DNA of 64,000 bases from UBA1268 sp002694955 (GTDB lineage: Bacteria > Planctomycetota > Planctomycetia > Pirellulales > UBA1268). This document shows positions 63,782 to 64,000 of the stretch, piece by piece. A program made the position numbers and the translations under genes. Where the stretch lies: the NCBI GenBank assembly GCA_028066355.1, contig JALCBP010000007.1, positions 1-64,000 on the forward strand. Reading direction: 5' to 3'. The notes below the pieces were generated by a model. That model was given only the letters and a program-made list of their open reading frames with translations, searched no databases and was not told where the DNA came from. Position 1 is the stretch's first letter. Each line of letters begins with the position of its first letter.

Positions 63782-64000
63782 TCGTTTCCTGTTTAACGTC
63801 GTTACCTTTTCACCGCTCAATCCAATTCACAACCAATGCGAATCGTTTTACGCTTGTCATAAACATTGGGCCAAGGTGAGATCATAAAGCTCTAGCTCTA
63901 GCGAATGGGACACCAATTCTCGATAAATACGCAAATAATTTTTGCCTCCACCACAAATATTGAACTTGGACTGCACCAGCGGTACGTGGTATTTCTAACC
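63782..64000. other. Window end, no gene recognised
   Basis: The remaining 219 bases contain no open frame with protein-like features. A short tandem AGCTCT repeat near 63889 is the only pattern seen. Confidence 0.4.

Overview
This window looks like chromosomal DNA of a planctomycete (Planctomycetota, probably a marine Pirellulaceae-like lineage). The arguments are the EF-Tu sequence, whose switch I region has the unusual form I recall from Rhodopirellula-type EF-Tu; a secreted sulfatase together with a formylglycine-generating enzyme; a Pro/Gln/Cys-rich secreted protein; an RNA polymerase alpha-CTD-like stand-alone protein; and short, loosely packed operons with few intrinsic terminators. 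Base composition is moderate (mid-40s % GC by eye, not counted). I see no transposase, integrase, phage gene or CRISPR array; the window reads as stable core and lineage-specific chromosome.

Layout. 1-15.5 kb: SMUG1-type uracil-DNA glycosylase, a family 90 glycosyltransferase, then a minus-strand run (fluoride channel, secreted GH-like protein, rRNA m5C methyltransferase, sulfatase), a plus-strand homospermidine module (homospermidine synthase + ornithine decarboxylase), and a minus-strand run purU - two M16 peptidases (one active, one catalytically dead) - rRNA methyltransferase. 15.9-31.2 kb: the information-processing block tRNA-Thr/Tyr/Gly/Thr - tuf - tRNA-Trp - secE - nusG - rplK - rplA - rplJ - rplL - rpoB - rpoC. 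The four-tRNA order before tuf is the one known from the E. coli tufB operon. No rpmG (L33) lies between tuf and secE.

31.3-42.3 kb: CHAD protein overlapping a formylglycine-generating enzyme (the likely activator of sulfatases such as the one at 2.0-3.5 kb); a minus-strand run with the alpha-CTD-like protein, a tight three-gene unit (DUF3592-like membrane protein, arrestin-like protein, small P-loop ATPase), a secreted Pro-rich protein and DNA polymerase X; and a PcrA/UvrD helicase. 42.9-56 kb: mixed housekeeping genes (flippase-like membrane protein, Nudix hydrolase, YgfZ, an XRE-like DNA-binding protein, RdgB, MurG-like glycosyltransferase, ScpB, an extremely acidic protein, M28 peptidase with PDZ, tRNA-Ser, alpha/beta hydrolase, GroES-like protein). 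56.2-63.8 kb: trehalose genes (otsA and an otsB-GH15 fusion) followed by a Ca2+/H+ antiporter-like protein, a ClC-type channel/transporter and a voltage-gated K+ channel, which together look like an osmotic/ionic homeostasis region.

The best leads for something undescribed are the DUF3592/arrestin-like/P-loop trio, the stand-alone alpha-CTD protein that keeps the UP-element-contacting residues, the OtsB-GH15 fusion, a CRP-like palindrome array at 50.44 kb, and a series of AAATTT-centred palindromes in the unusually long rplJ-rplL spacer. All calls are from reading the sequence; no database search was possible.
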